Source of the DNA: Synergistaceae bacterium
Lineage (GTDB): Bacteria; Synergistota; Synergistia; Synergistales; Synergistaceae
Direction of reading: 5' to 3'
Assembly (NCBI GenBank): GCA_012728165.1
Contig: JAAYFQ010000011.1
Span: 1 to 44,030 of the forward strand
Length of the DNA: 44,030 bases
Part shown: one piece after another, positions 9,729 through 18,771 of the stretch
How positions within the stretch are numbered: position 1 is the first letter of the stretch
Layout of the letters: each line of letters opens with the position of its first letter
The notes under the pieces: generated by a model
The model's database searches: none
Told to the model about the DNA's origin: nothing
What the model saw: only the letters and a program-made list of their open reading frames with translations
Translations under genes and position numbers: made by a program

Positions 9729-11812
9729 TTAGATTCGTAACTCTCTGCTGTCAGTTCAGACTTTCTATCATTTATTACATCTTTTATGTCACGAACTTCT
9801 CGTGAATGATATCTTGATCTTAATATTTCAACAAAATTTGATTTTATAGTTGTAATGTCTTTTAAAGTAAAATCTACATTATCAAGTTGTTTATCTTTTA
9901 CTTTGACATCTATTACGCTATCAACAAGTAAATTTAATTCCCTAATTGTCTCAAAAGGCTTATTGGTACCTTTGAATGCTGCTTCTACGGAATCAGCAAG
10001 CATAACCAACGCGGTTTCTCTTGATTGTGGCTTAGGACCAGGATATCTAAATTGTTCCTCTGTTACATTTTCACTCATAGCTTGTGCTTTTTCATAAAAA
10101 TATTTCTGTAGAGTTGTTCCATGATGCTCAGAAATAAATCTCCAAAGTTCCTTGGGCAATTTAGATTCTTCTGCTATTTCAAGCCCATCTTTGACATGCG
10201 ATATAAGAATAAGTTCTGAGAGCGAGGGCGACAAAGTATCATGTATATTCTCGCACTGCATCTGATTTTCTACAAAATAGCTTGGATTTCTGAGCTTTCC
10301 TATGTCGTGATAATAAGCCCCCGCTTTAACCAGAAGTCCATTCATTTTAAGCTCATCTGCAGCTGCCTCAGCAAGTGTGCCAACCATCAATGTATGATGA
10401 TATGTTCCTGGAGCTTCAATTTGAAGACGTTTCATAAGAGGCTGTGATGGGTGACTTAATTCAAGAAGCCTAAGCGGAGAAATTACGTCAAACATATTTT
10501 CCCAAAGGGGCAGAAGAGCTACGACAATGGCACCCCATGCTGCACTAAAAATTAAACAAGAAACAACTAGATTGCGGGTAATAGATAGCCCAAGTCCCCA
10601 ATGGATGAAGATACTAACTGTACCTAAACATATTCCTAAAAAGAAAAGGTTTTTCCAAATTGCCATCCTATGGTTTGGAGGATCTATAAAAAGGACTCTG
10701 CCTATTCCCGCTGAAAAAGAAGCTAATATACACCCAATTGTAACTATTCCTGGTGATAGCCCATATGCAATCATAACGCTTATTATTCCGCCTCCAAAAA
10801 TAATGTGATAAGAAAGTGATATCGGAATAGTAAGACACAACCAACCTGTCATTCCAAGCACAGCCATAGAATAACCACCTAGGCGTGCAAAGAAAAGTTC
10901 TAGAGACCAGGAAAGTGATAAAACAATAGCTACATATATCCATTCTTTAACAGAAAGTTTTTCCTTTAATCCATTTTCAATCCAAACTGGCCAGAAACTC
11001 CAAGCCAAAATAACAAACAGGACGAAAACTAGATTTTTCAATGGAAATTCTGCGTCTGGATATCCCTGTGATTTTAACAACCTTGCTAATTGCTCAGTAA
11101 CTAGTTGTCCTTTTTGGACAAGGACAGATCCAGGACGGATTTCTCTAATCACTGCAGGAATTTGTAGAGAAATATCATCCCTTAATCTAGCAGTCATTTC
11201 AGAATCTGACTGAAGTGATGGGTTTAATACAAGATTAAGAACCTGAAAAGCAACGTTTTGCTCTGCTTGTTTAAGTTTTGTTTGCTTAAGATATCGCCAA
11301 ATTAACTTTGTTTGATGTTCTCTTGTCTGTGCTTTATCTGGAATTTTTTTACCGATAGTTAATGCTGTCAAAATAATCTTTTCTTTTGATTCAAGAGATA
11401 GCTTTGACAATAAACCAGTCAGTGCTGGGGTTAATACCGCCGCAAAATCACCTTCTTGCAACGAGCTGAGTCTTTTTGTAACTTCTGTAGCTACTTCTTC
11501 ATCTCGTACCATTACATCTACAATACGATTGGCGGCACGCTGCCTAAGATCTAATGTGGCAGCTTTATCTTCATAGCGAGAAGTTGTTAACGCAAAATAA
11601 GTTCTCTTAGAAGGATAGCCGATATTATAATTGTCTTTTCTGTCTGATATGTACCAATTGAGTGAGATAAGTATTAATGCAGAAAACAACAATATCAACC
11701 TAAAAAAAACATACTGTCTGTTCTCAGGCTTAAATGAGCACTTGTCTATTATGTGTTTAATAAAAATATCAAACGATGTGCTTTTCTTTTTTCCTGATAT
11801 CATATTCTTCAT
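9725..11812 (-). CDS. pgpH: 7TM-HD family membrane phosphohydrolase, probable c-di-AMP phosphodiesterase PgpH
   Basis: A 695-residue membrane protein with the PgpH layout. There is one N-terminal membrane helix, an extracytoplasmic domain of about 230 residues containing VRPG-like IREIRPGSVLVQKGQLV, seven hydrophobic segments between roughly residues 255 and 440, and a cytoplasmic HD domain with YHHTLMVG near residue 470 and YYHDIGKLRNP near 505. In Listeria and Bacillus this family hydrolyses cyclic di-AMP. The substrate here is inferred from that family and from cdaA in the same window. The ATG lies inside the 3' end of the phoH remnant, with GAGGG just upstream, so the phoH tail supplies its translation start region. 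Confidence 0.9.
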   Translation of the reverse strand: MKNMISGKKKSTSFDIFIKHIIDKCSFKPENRQYVFFRLILLFSALILISLNWYISDRKDNYNIGYPSKRTYFALTTSRYEDKAATLDLRQRAANRIVDVMVRDEEVATEVTKRLSSLQEGDFAAVLTPALTGLLSKLSLESKEKIILTALTIGKKIPDKAQTREHQTKLIWRYLKQTKLKQAEQNVAFQVLNLVLNPSLQSDSEMTARLRDDISLQIPAVIREIRPGSVLVQKGQLVTEQLARLLKSQGYPDAEFPLKNLVFVLFVILAWSFWPVWIENGLKEKLSVKEWIYVAIVLSLSWSLELFFARLGGYSMAVLGMTGWLCLTIPISLSYHIIFGGGIISVMIAYGLSPGIVTIGCILASFSAGIGRVLFIDPPNHRMAIWKNLFFLGICLGTVSIFIHWGLGLSITRNLVVSCLIFSAAWGAIVVALLPLWENMFDVISPLRLLELSHPSQPLMKRLQIEAPGTYHHTLMVGTLAEAAADELKMNGLLVKAGAYYHDIGKLRNPSYFVENQMQCENIHDTLSPSLSELILISHVKDGLEIAEESKLPKELWRFISEHHGTTLQKYFYEKAQAMSENVTEEQFRYPGPKPQSRETALVMLADSVEAAFKGTNKPFETIRELNLLVDSVIDVKVKDKQLDNVDFTLKDITTIKSNFVEILRSRYHSREVRDIKDVINDRKSELTAESYESK

Positions 11813-12112
11813 AAGCCCTCACTATACGTTTGACGGTTTCATGACGAACAACGTCATGACTTGTTAATTTTACAAAAGCTTTACTCTGTATATTATTAAG
11901 TATTTCTTGAACGTTTTAACCCTGATTCTTTGCTGCCGTGTAAATCTATCTGAATAATAGCTCCTGGAACAACTGATTTTGAACTAAACACAAGGCGTGT
12001 TAAAAACATCTTCATTTATAAATAAACGTGTAACTGTCTCGTTTACTAAAGAAGTTGTTATATTACCATTTATTTTTCTTTCTTTGTCGTTTATTCTAGC
12101 CTTTAATAAAAA
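11769..12112 (-). pseudogene. phoH: Decayed phoH (PhoH-like ATPase) remnant
   Basis: Translation of the minus strand from 12015 gives MKMFLTRLVFSSK, then VVPGAIIQIDLHGSKESGL. After a frameshift near 11913-11919, in a run of A, it gives VQEILNNIQSKAFVKLTSHD, then VVRHETVKRIVRAYEEY, ending at TGA 11771-11769. This is the C-terminal third of PhoH, aligning with the known MKMFLTRLGFSSK...TGD.TQIDL...DVVRH family pattern. The TGD motif reads PGA. The Walker A and DEAQN regions are absent. From 12112 to about 12017, in a different frame, lies a weak match to the N-terminal KH-like part of PhoH (around INGNITTSLVNETV), suggesting a large internal deletion. That upstream part is uncertain. Confidence 0.85.
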
Positions 12113-12346
12113 CTAAGCTCTAACTACTGAGATTATTTCAGGTATTTCATGTTTGATAGAAGTCTCAACTAACATTCTAAGTGTCTCATTAGCATAAGGA
12201 CATGTCCCGCAAGAGCCTATTAACTCAACAGTCAGAGCTCCACTTTCTTCATCAAAACTTACAAATTTCGCATTTCCTCCGTGAGATTTCAGTATTGGAG
12301 TAACTTTTGTTTCAAGTGTTTGTATGATTTTTTCTTCTATACTCAT
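12113..12346 (-). CDS. NifU-like C-terminal domain protein (Fe-S scaffold/carrier)
   Basis: A 77-residue single-domain protein matching the NifU C-terminal (Nfu) domain. It carries SHGGN near residue 22 and the cluster-binding GSCGTCPYANETLR with its CxxC. Stand-alone Nfu proteins carry or transfer [4Fe-4S] clusters to client enzymes. I chose ATG 12346 because GGAGG lies 8 bases upstream. An ATG at 12361 overlaps that ribosome binding site. The TAG stop is followed directly by the phoH remnant, and mazG lies 44 bases upstream. No other Fe-S assembly gene is in the window. Confidence 0.92.
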   Translation of the reverse strand: MSIEEKIIQTLETKVTPILKSHGGNAKFVSFDEESGALTVELIGSCGTCPYANETLRMLVETSIKHEIPEIISVVRA

Positions 12347-12390
12347 GATAAATACCTCCAATTAGTTTATGCTTTATACTTGTATTATAG

Positions 12391-13215
12391 CTAATTTTCA
12401 TCATTTTTGGTGGATACAATTATTTTCGCAAGATTCCAAAACTCATCAAGTTCGTTTAAAGTGAAAGCATTCCAATCTTTACCTGATTTTGATACCTGAC
12501 CTTCAACACATCTAAAACGCGAGGCAAATTTTTCACAAGCCTTGTGAAGTGATGCTTCTGGATCAATATTAAAATGTCTGCTTAAATTAACAACCGTAAA
12601 AAATACATCACCAATTTCTTCTTCAACATTATCAATATTATTGTTGTTGATTGCATCCTTCAGTTCTGTTATTTCTTCATCAACTTTTGCTATGACGGAT
12701 GAAAGCGCATCTTTTGGCCAATCAAAGCCAACTTTAGCTGCTCTTTCTTGCATTCTGTACGCTTTTAGTAATGATGGCAACAATCTAGGGATTCCAGCTA
12801 ATAAAGATGAATCTTCGTGCCTTTTTTCGCGTTCTCCAGTTTTTATCTGTTCCCAATTACGCAATACTTCTTCTGTGTTTTTTAGATTAATATCTCCGAA
12901 CACATGTGGATGTCGTCTGACCAATTTTTCTGAAATATAGTCTATTACATTAGAAATATCGAAATTATCATGCTCAGCAGCTATACATGAGACGAAAACA
13001 ACTTGCAACAAAAGATCTCCGCATTCTTCACATATATTATTAAGGTCTTCCTTCTCTATTGCTTCTATAAGTTCGTAGGCCTCTTCAATTATATAACGTC
13101 TGAGAGTCAAGTATGTCTGTTCTCTATCCCAGGGACAACCACCTGGAGCTCTAAGACGTTTCATTATTTCGACAAGATTATTAAATTTTTTAGATACTGC
13201 TGTGCAATCAGACAA
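12391..13215 (-). CDS. mazG: Nucleoside triphosphate pyrophosphohydrolase MazG
   Basis: A 274-residue all-alpha NTP pyrophosphohydrolase with two tandem MazG domains. The first carries RLRAPGGCPWDREQTY and the metal-binding EExxxxxEAI/EECGD pattern (EEAYELIEAI, then EECGDLLLQVVF). The second carries GFDWP, DEEITELKDAI and EEEIGDVFFTVVN. MazG converts non-canonical or excess NTPs to NMP and pyrophosphate, a housecleaning role. The start is placed at TTG 13215 because GGAGG (complement of 13224-13228) lies 8 bases upstream. A GTG at 13224 falls inside that ribosome binding site. It lies 27 bases after mfd and is probably in its transcript. Confidence 0.95.
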   Translation of the reverse strand: MSDCTAVSKKFNNLVEIMKRLRAPGGCPWDREQTYLTLRRYIIEEAYELIEAIEKEDLNNICEECGDLLLQVVFVSCIAAEHDNFDISNVIDYISEKLVRRHPHVFGDINLKNTEEVLRNWEQIKTGEREKRHEDSSLLAGIPRLLPSLLKAYRMQERAAKVGFDWPKDALSSVIAKVDEEITELKDAINNNNIDNVEEEIGDVFFTVVNLSRHFNIDPEASLHKACEKFASRFRCVEGQVSKSGKDWNAFTLNELDEFWNLAKIIVSTKNDEN

Positions 13216-13242
13216 CGCAAGCACCTCCTTTTCGATATTTTA

Positions 13243-16200
13243 TTATTTTAACAGACTTACTTTATATTGTTCTTTAATTATTTCAGAAAGGGATAATATT
13301 CCATCAAAACCTCCGACTGTTAAAAGACCGTCAAGCCGACGGTGCCATTTTTTTGTGAGATTAAGTGTTCTCCAACTACCTTCACAATCACCTGTGATAA
13401 CAGTTTCATCAGGAGTACACATGATTTTTGTGATTCCGAAATCATTCGCAGAACAACGTACATACGCAAGATTAAAGAGAAATTTTAGACTTTCTGGTAT
13501 TTGGCCAAATCTGTCCTCTGTCTCATTTTGTAGATCTATTACTTCATTAGGAGACATGACTTTAAGAAGTCTCCTATAAAGAGTAACTCTCTGATTTTCC
13601 TGTGGTAAATAATCTGAGGGGATAATAGCAGGAAACAATATTTGAACTTCTACAGGAACTAGTTCAGTCCCTTTAATTTTTGCAATTTCTGCAGCAAGAA
13701 GATCACAGTATTTTTGGTAGCCAACTTTTATTGAATTGCCATGTTGTGCTACACCTATTAAATCTCCAGCTCCTCTGATTTGCAAGTCGCGTTGTGCAAG
13801 CTGATAACCAGCGCCAAGTTCATCTAATTCAGCAATGGCTTCTAATCTCTCTCTTGCATCAACAGAGAGACAAGCGTCTTCAGGATAGAATAAAAATGCA
13901 TATGCCTGTTCTTCTCTTCTGCCAACACGACCGCGCAGTTGATATATTTGAGCTAGCCCCAGTTCATGCGTATCATCAATGATTAAAGTATTAGCTTTTG
14001 GTATATCTAAGCCACTTTCAACAATTGTTGTACATACTAAAATATCGATTTCTCCTGCTGAAAAATCAAGCATTGTTTTTTCCAGAGTAATCTCAGGAGT
14101 TCTGCTGTGTGCTATAGCTATTTTTAATTTCGGGAAAAGCCTTCTCAACATTGTAGCTCTTTCCTGTATATCATTGATCCTGTTGTGGACAAAGAAAACT
14201 TGCCCACCTCTATTTTTTTCGCGAAAAACAGCGCTTATTAAAAGTTCTTCAGACCAGGGTCTAACAATAGTAATAACAGGCAATCGTCTTTGTGGCGGCG
14301 TTTGTAATACAGATATGTCTCTTAACCCACTTATAGATAAAGAAAGTGAACGAGGAATAGGTGTTGCTGATAACATAAGAACATCTACGTTAGGGGCCAA
14401 TTTTTTTAAAGATTCTTTATGTAATACTCCGAATCGATGTTCTTCGTCTATTATCACTAGTCCAAGATCTTTAAAAATAACGTCAGGACTTAACAATCTA
14501 TGAGTTCCAATGATAATGTCTACTCTGCCATTTTCTAAATTATTGACAATTCGTTTTTGTTCAGCCACGGAGACAAAACGAGAGATTACTTCTACACAAA
14601 CCGGTAAATTAGCAAATCTTGTAGAAAAGGTTTCAAAGTGCTGTTGTGCAAGCAATGTGGTTGGGACCATTATTACAACTTGTTTACCTGAAAATACTGC
14701 TCGTGAAACAGCTCTTATTGCAACTTCAGTTTTTCCAAACCCTACGTCTCCGACAATTAAACGATCCATAGGAACAGCTGCTGACATATCTGCTTCTACG
14801 TCATTAATCGCTTTAATTTGGTCATTAGTTTCAGTATAAATAAAACTTTTCTCAATTTCTTTCATAAGTTCTAAGTTGGCAGAAAATGCATAACCTTTTG
14901 TAAGTTCACGAGTCGCGTATATTTTAATTAGATCTTTCGCTGCTTTTTCTGCCAATTCACGTGCTTTTTCTGATGTTTTTTTCCAACGTGTACTTTTTAG
15001 ACTATTAGCAACAGGCTCTTGACCAGGAAGTGCAGTCCATGGAGAGATTTTATAAAAATATAAAACTGGAATCAAAAGTCTGCGTTGCTCAGCAAACTCT
15101 AGAACTAAATATTCTTGATCTCCAAGCTCTGTTGCTACTATCTTTGGACCGAGATATCTAGCGACACCATAATCGTCGTGAGTAACCCATTGTCCCGGAA
15201 TTAGCCCTGCTCCCCAGTCACTAGGAGCTCTATTACTATTACCTCTTGCTGAAACAGTAATACCAGAGAGTTCATAATCTGATATTAAAGCGATTTTTTC
15301 AACAGGGTCTATAAAGCCTTCTGAAAGATCTCCCTTAAAAAAATTATATCCAGCGTTCGCGGCCCACTCAAGATTAACATCCGACTCTGAATACACTGAT
15401 ATACTATATTTTTCTTTTGAAAGTGATGAGGTAAATACTTCTAGATCTTTTAATTTTCCTCTAAACATAGGGAGTCTTTTTATTGACATCCTATAAGATG
15501 AAGTGTAAACATCTTGAACAACTCTAATACGTTTATACTTCGAAAGAATTTTGTATAAATCATCCCATTCCAACCATGGAATAGCACTTTGCAAAGCATT
15601 GTCAAGATTGTTCCATAACCACTGAGCATTTGCTGCTGTGTTTTCAAGACCTTTAGGGTCAAAAAATACCACATGCATTTCAGGGAGAAAGTGTTTTTCT
15701 AGATTTAATATGTTTGTGGTAGGGATAAGGCTCTGTATCGAATGCTCTTGCAATGTTTTTAAGCTTTTTTGTGTTTCTGGTAAGAAAAATCTAATACTGA
15801 CTATTTCATTGTCAAAAAACTCAATTCTGACTGGATAATCATCTGAAGGACTAAAAACATCAACAATACTGCCTCTTACAACAAACTGTCCAGGAGACCA
15901 AACTAGATCATTACGTTCATATTTGTTGTCAGAAAGCCAATTGATTAGATTGTCTCTACCAATTTCATCTTTTAATGAAAATTGAAGCCAAGCGTCGGCA
16001 AATGAAAAAGGGGCAAGTAATGAAGCTGGCGTAGCAAGTAGAACCCCTTTGTTTTGTCTAAACCGATCCAAAATACCGCCTCTAGAAACTCTTATTGCTT
16101 GTATTTTCGCTTTATCTTCTATAAAAGGAACCTCTGGAAGTACCAGAAATGACTCTTGCAATTTAAGATTTTCTGAATCTGCAAAAAAATCTCTCACCTG

Positions 16201-16365
16201 ACGTTGATCCGGCAACAGGACAAGTAACTGGACATCACATTTCCTGCACACCCATGGGCGCATTGCCCCTCTTGATATTAGATGAACCGACTTATTTCTG
16301 TACCATAAATTTTCATTCAAAGAAAAAAGGCTGCTGATGTTTTCTTGTTTTGTGTTATTTTTCAT
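13243..16365 (-). CDS. mfd: Transcription-repair coupling factor Mfd
   Basis: A 1040-residue DNA translocase that dislodges stalled RNA polymerase and recruits UvrA. Visible parts in order are the N-terminal UvrB-like region, the RNA-polymerase interacting segment around LIPGQWVTHDDYGVARYLG (residues about 375-400), the RecG-like helicase core with Walker A GDVGFGKTEVA and DEEHRFGV box, SATPIPRSL, and the TRG region RGRVGRREEQAYAFL, then the C-terminal domain. It is about 100 residues shorter than E. coli Mfd, mainly in the N-terminal half. The gene follows the pth hairpin, so it may have its own start signal, but I found no clear promoter in the 50-base gap. Confidence 0.96.
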   Translation of the reverse strand: MKNNTKQENISSLFSLNENLWYRNKSVHLISRGAMRPWVCRKCDVQLLVLLPDQRQVRDFFADSENLKLQESFLVLPEVPFIEDKAKIQAIRVSRGGILDRFRQNKGVLLATPASLLAPFSFADAWLQFSLKDEIGRDNLINWLSDNKYERNDLVWSPGQFVVRGSIVDVFSPSDDYPVRIEFFDNEIVSIRFFLPETQKSLKTLQEHSIQSLIPTTNILNLEKHFLPEMHVVFFDPKGLENTAANAQWLWNNLDNALQSAIPWLEWDDLYKILSKYKRIRVVQDVYTSSYRMSIKRLPMFRGKLKDLEVFTSSLSKEKYSISVYSESDVNLEWAANAGYNFFKGDLSEGFIDPVEKIALISDYELSGITVSARGNSNRAPSDWGAGLIPGQWVTHDDYGVARYLGPKIVATELGDQEYLVLEFAEQRRLLIPVLYFYKISPWTALPGQEPVANSLKSTRWKKTSEKARELAEKAAKDLIKIYATRELTKGYAFSANLELMKEIEKSFIYTETNDQIKAINDVEADMSAAVPMDRLIVGDVGFGKTEVAIRAVSRAVFSGKQVVIMVPTTLLAQQHFETFSTRFANLPVCVEVISRFVSVAEQKRIVNNLENGRVDIIIGTHRLLSPDVIFKDLGLVIIDEEHRFGVLHKESLKKLAPNVDVLMLSATPIPRSLSLSISGLRDISVLQTPPQRRLPVITIVRPWSEELLISAVFREKNRGGQVFFVHNRINDIQERATMLRRLFPKLKIAIAHSRTPEITLEKTMLDFSAGEIDILVCTTIVESGLDIPKANTLIIDDTHELGLAQIYQLRGRVGRREEQAYAFLFYPEDACLSVDARERLEAIAELDELGAGYQLAQRDLQIRGAGDLIGVAQHGNSIKVGYQKYCDLLAAEIAKIKGTELVPVEVQILFPAIIPSDYLPQENQRVTLYRRLLKVMSPNEVIDLQNETEDRFGQIPESLKFLFNLAYVRCSANDFGITKIMCTPDETVITGDCEGSWRTLNLTKKWHRRLDGLLTVGGFDGILSLSEIIKEQYKVSLLK

Positions 16366-16398
16366 TGTCTATTCACCATGAAAGCTATTTATTAAATT

Positions 16399-16433
16399 GA
16401 AAAGGCGTGACACAGTCACGCCTTTTCTTTTTT
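16399..16433. terminator. Strong hairpin at the end of pth
   Basis: A perfect 13-bp stem (16399-16411 with 16415-16427) with a 3-base loop. The pth TGA stop (16418-16416) lies inside the stem. On the minus strand the stem ends in CCTTTT followed by CAATTT, a modest U tract. On the plus strand it is followed by T6. It is probably the terminator of the glmU-prs-rplY-pth transcript, possibly leaky toward mfd. Confidence 0.7.
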
Positions 16434-17006
16434 ATCGAATTTAAGACCATTTATTTCACTCATTGCTTTATCTAAATCATTAGTAAGCCATAATTTAATT
16501 GCATCATATGCAATATCTGTAAGGTTATCCCATTGCTTTCGCTGCTGTTGAGGGATTTTTGATAATACCCAGTCAGCTAAATCAATGTTTACGCTTGGAA
16601 CTCCTACTCCAATTCGCAAACGTGGAACTTCATGGGTTTGAAGAGCACCTAGTATTGAGGTCATACCTTTTTGTCCGCCAGCAGATCCTTTGCCTTTAAG
16701 TCTGACTTTTCCCCAAGGAAGAGCTGCATCATCATAAATGACTAAAATGTCTTTTGGTTCTAGATTTTGGTAGCGCACAGCTTGTAAAACAGAGCTCCCA
16801 CTTAAATTCATATAGGTATATGGTTTTAAGAAAGAGACTCTTTCACCTTCAAGGATTAGTGGCCCCCAAAATGCACCTTTATATTTCATCTGTGGTTCGG
16901 CAAGCGAAAAACGATTTACAAATGAATCAAGAATAAGCCATCCTATGTTATGTCGTGTCCATGCGTATTCTGTGCCAGGATTTCCAAGACCTACGATTAG
17001 TTTCAT
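16416..17006 (-). CDS. pth: Peptidyl-tRNA hydrolase
   Basis: A 196-residue peptidyl-tRNA hydrolase, which releases peptides from prematurely dropped peptidyl-tRNA. It has the diagnostic start MKLIVGLGNPGTEYAWTRHNIG (catalytic His in the TRHN motif, Asn in GNPG), FLKPYTYMNLSG, the catalytic Asp in IYDDAALPWGKVRLK, and the glycine-rich GSAGGQKGM loop. The order rplY-pth-mfd is common in Firmicutes and Synergistota. The stop codon is buried in the terminator stem that follows. Confidence 0.97.
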   Translation of the reverse strand: MKLIVGLGNPGTEYAWTRHNIGWLILDSFVNRFSLAEPQMKYKGAFWGPLILEGERVSFLKPYTYMNLSGSSVLQAVRYQNLEPKDILVIYDDAALPWGKVRLKGKGSAGGQKGMTSILGALQTHEVPRLRIGVGVPSVNIDLADWVLSKIPQQQRKQWDNLTDIAYDAIKLWLTNDLDKAMSEINGLKFDKKEKA

Positions 17007-17028
17007 ATTATAAAGTTAAAACACCAAA

Positions 17029-17712
17029 CTATTCAGCGTGCTTTTCGTCTTTAGCTTCCTTACCCTTTGCAACTACTTCGACTTCAGGGGTAGTTCCTTC
17101 TTCTTCGATGACTTCTTCAACTTCTTCTTCAACAACCTTAGGCTGTGCAATGTGAATTACCATTGTGTCGCCATCTGTAAGCACTTCACTTCCCTCTGGA
17201 ACGGGAATGTCTCTTACATATATTTCTGAACCTAGCTCTAGATCCTTGATGTCAAAGTCAATTTGTTCAGGGATGTCACTAGGCTGAATTTCAACTGTGA
17301 TAAGTCTTGTACCATAAAAAATCATGCCGCCTTCTTTTATTCCTGCACAAAGCTCCCTGTTAACTATGTTAATAGGAATATCAACTTTGATTTTATGTCC
17401 TTTGAGAACCTGATAGAAGTCGATATGTCGAATCTGTTGAGTAATTGGATGGCGCTGAACATCTCTTATTAGAGTTGAGACTGTATTCCCATCTTCTAAT
17501 ACTAACTCAATAAGAGTAGTCTCTTTGTTCTTACTGTTAGCAGTAGCCTGGATACTCTTAGTAGAAACAGTGCCTGCGAGCCCGAGCTTATATTCAGGAC
17601 CATAAAGAATCGAAGGGCACATGTTTTTATTTCTTATTTTCCTGCATGAACCTGTACCTTTGGCGTCCCTTTTTGTAAACTCAATCTTCAAATTTTCTTT
17701 TTTTGTTGCCAT
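17029..17712 (-). CDS. rplY: Ribosomal protein L25 (Ctc/TL5 family)
   Basis: A 227-residue 5S rRNA-binding protein of the long Ctc/TL5 type. The N-terminal L25 domain has KRDAKGTGSCRKIR, SILYG, and IRDVQRHPITQQIRHIDFYQV. The following beta-rich TL5 domain has IPINIVNRELC, GGMIFYG and LELGSEIYVRDIPVPEGSEVL. The final 40 residues are very acidic with runs of Glu, typical of this type. GGAGG lies 8 bases before the ATG. It sits between prs and pth, as ctc does in Bacillus, where it is a general stress protein. No stress promoter was identified here. Confidence 0.95.
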   Translation of the reverse strand: MATKKENLKIEFTKRDAKGTGSCRKIRNKNMCPSILYGPEYKLGLAGTVSTKSIQATANSKNKETTLIELVLEDGNTVSTLIRDVQRHPITQQIRHIDFYQVLKGHKIKVDIPINIVNRELCAGIKEGGMIFYGTRLITVEIQPSDIPEQIDFDIKDLELGSEIYVRDIPVPEGSEVLTDGDTMVIHIAQPKVVEEEVEEVIEEEGTTPEVEVVAKGKEAKDEKHAE

Positions 17713-17798
17713 TATAAAATTTCCTCCTCAAAGTTTATATACATATTCTTTTTCTTTATAACACGTGATAAATTAACAATTTTATGCCACATTATAAA

Positions 17799-18770
17799 CT
17801 AGCGAAATAAAATACTGACAGAATGCTCTGAATGAATCCTCCTAAGAGCTTCTGCGAAAAGCGGAGCTATGGATAGAACCTTGATCTTATCTATTTTCTT
17901 TTCATCAGGAAGAGGAATTGTATCTGTAAGTATCATCTGTTTAATACAGCTAGATTTAATTCGTTCTATTGCAGGGCCAGAGAGAACGCCGTGTGTAGCA
18001 CACGCATAAATGTCAGTTGCTCCTCTTTCTTTCAACGCTTCTGCTGCTTTAACAATTGTGCCTGCTGTATCTATTATATCGTCTACTAAGATTACAACTT
18101 TACCTTCTACATTGCCTATGATTTCCATTACTTCACATGTATTTGCAATTTCATGAGAACGACGCTTGTCTACAATGGCAAGTTCAATGCTTCCAATTTG
18201 TCCAGCAAATTTTCTTGCTCTTACAACTCCTCCGATGTCAGGAGATACAACAGTAACAACACCGTCAAGTACTTCTTTCTTCAACTCTTTACGGAAATAT
18301 GAAGCAAGAAGAGAAGCACCAGTCAAATGATCAACAGGAATATCGAAAAAACCTTGTATCTGACCGGCATGTAGGTCTGCTGCGATAACTCTATCCGCTC
18401 CTGCCTTCTCTAACAAGTTAGCTATAAGTTTGGCTGTGATAGGTTCTCTCGCGCGAGTTTTTCTATCTTGTCTAGCATATCCAAAATAAGGGATTACTAG
18501 GTTTACACGATAAGCAGACGCTCTTTTTAGAGCGTCAACTATTATAAATAATTCAATAAGGTTCTCATTGGTAGGTTCGCAGGTAGGTTGTACAACGAAA
18601 ACATCAGCACCACGAACGCTTTCTTCAATGGATACTCCAATTTCTCCATCAGAAAACCTAAAGATTTTTGATGCTGAAAGAGGGCATCCTAAACTCACAC
18701 AAATGCTTTCTGCAAATTTAGGGTGAGCACTTCCTGAAAATATTTTTACTTCTCTCAAGCCCGACGACAT
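17799..18770 (-). CDS. prs: Ribose-phosphate pyrophosphokinase
   Basis: A 323-residue class I PRPP synthase, converting ribose 5-phosphate and ATP to PRPP and AMP for nucleotide, His and Trp synthesis. Visible motifs are FSDGEIGVSIEESVRGADVF near the N-terminus, PYFGYARQDRKTRAREPI, VSPDIGGVVRARKFA, and the PRPP-binding loop VDDIIDTAGTI. The start is ATG 18770 because GGAGG lies 8 bases upstream inside the end of glmU, leaving one base between the glmU stop and this ATG. An ATG at 18806 would overlap glmU and lacks a ribosome binding site. glmU-prs is a widely conserved pair. Confidence 0.96.
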   Translation of the reverse strand: MSSGLREVKIFSGSAHPKFAESICVSLGCPLSASKIFRFSDGEIGVSIEESVRGADVFVVQPTCEPTNENLIELFIIVDALKRASAYRVNLVIPYFGYARQDRKTRAREPITAKLIANLLEKAGADRVIAADLHAGQIQGFFDIPVDHLTGASLLASYFRKELKKEVLDGVVTVVSPDIGGVVRARKFAGQIGSIELAIVDKRRSHEIANTCEVMEIIGNVEGKVVILVDDIIDTAGTIVKAAEALKERGATDIYACATHGVLSGPAIERIKSSCIKQMILTDTIPLPDEKKIDKIKVLSIAPLFAEALRRIHSEHSVSILFR

Positions 18771-18771
18771 C

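Noticed and set aside
12016-12112. A separate small gene between nfu and the phoH remnant
   Set aside because: The open stretch has no start codon with a ribosome binding site and directly continues past the nfu stop. A decayed phoH N-terminus explains it better.
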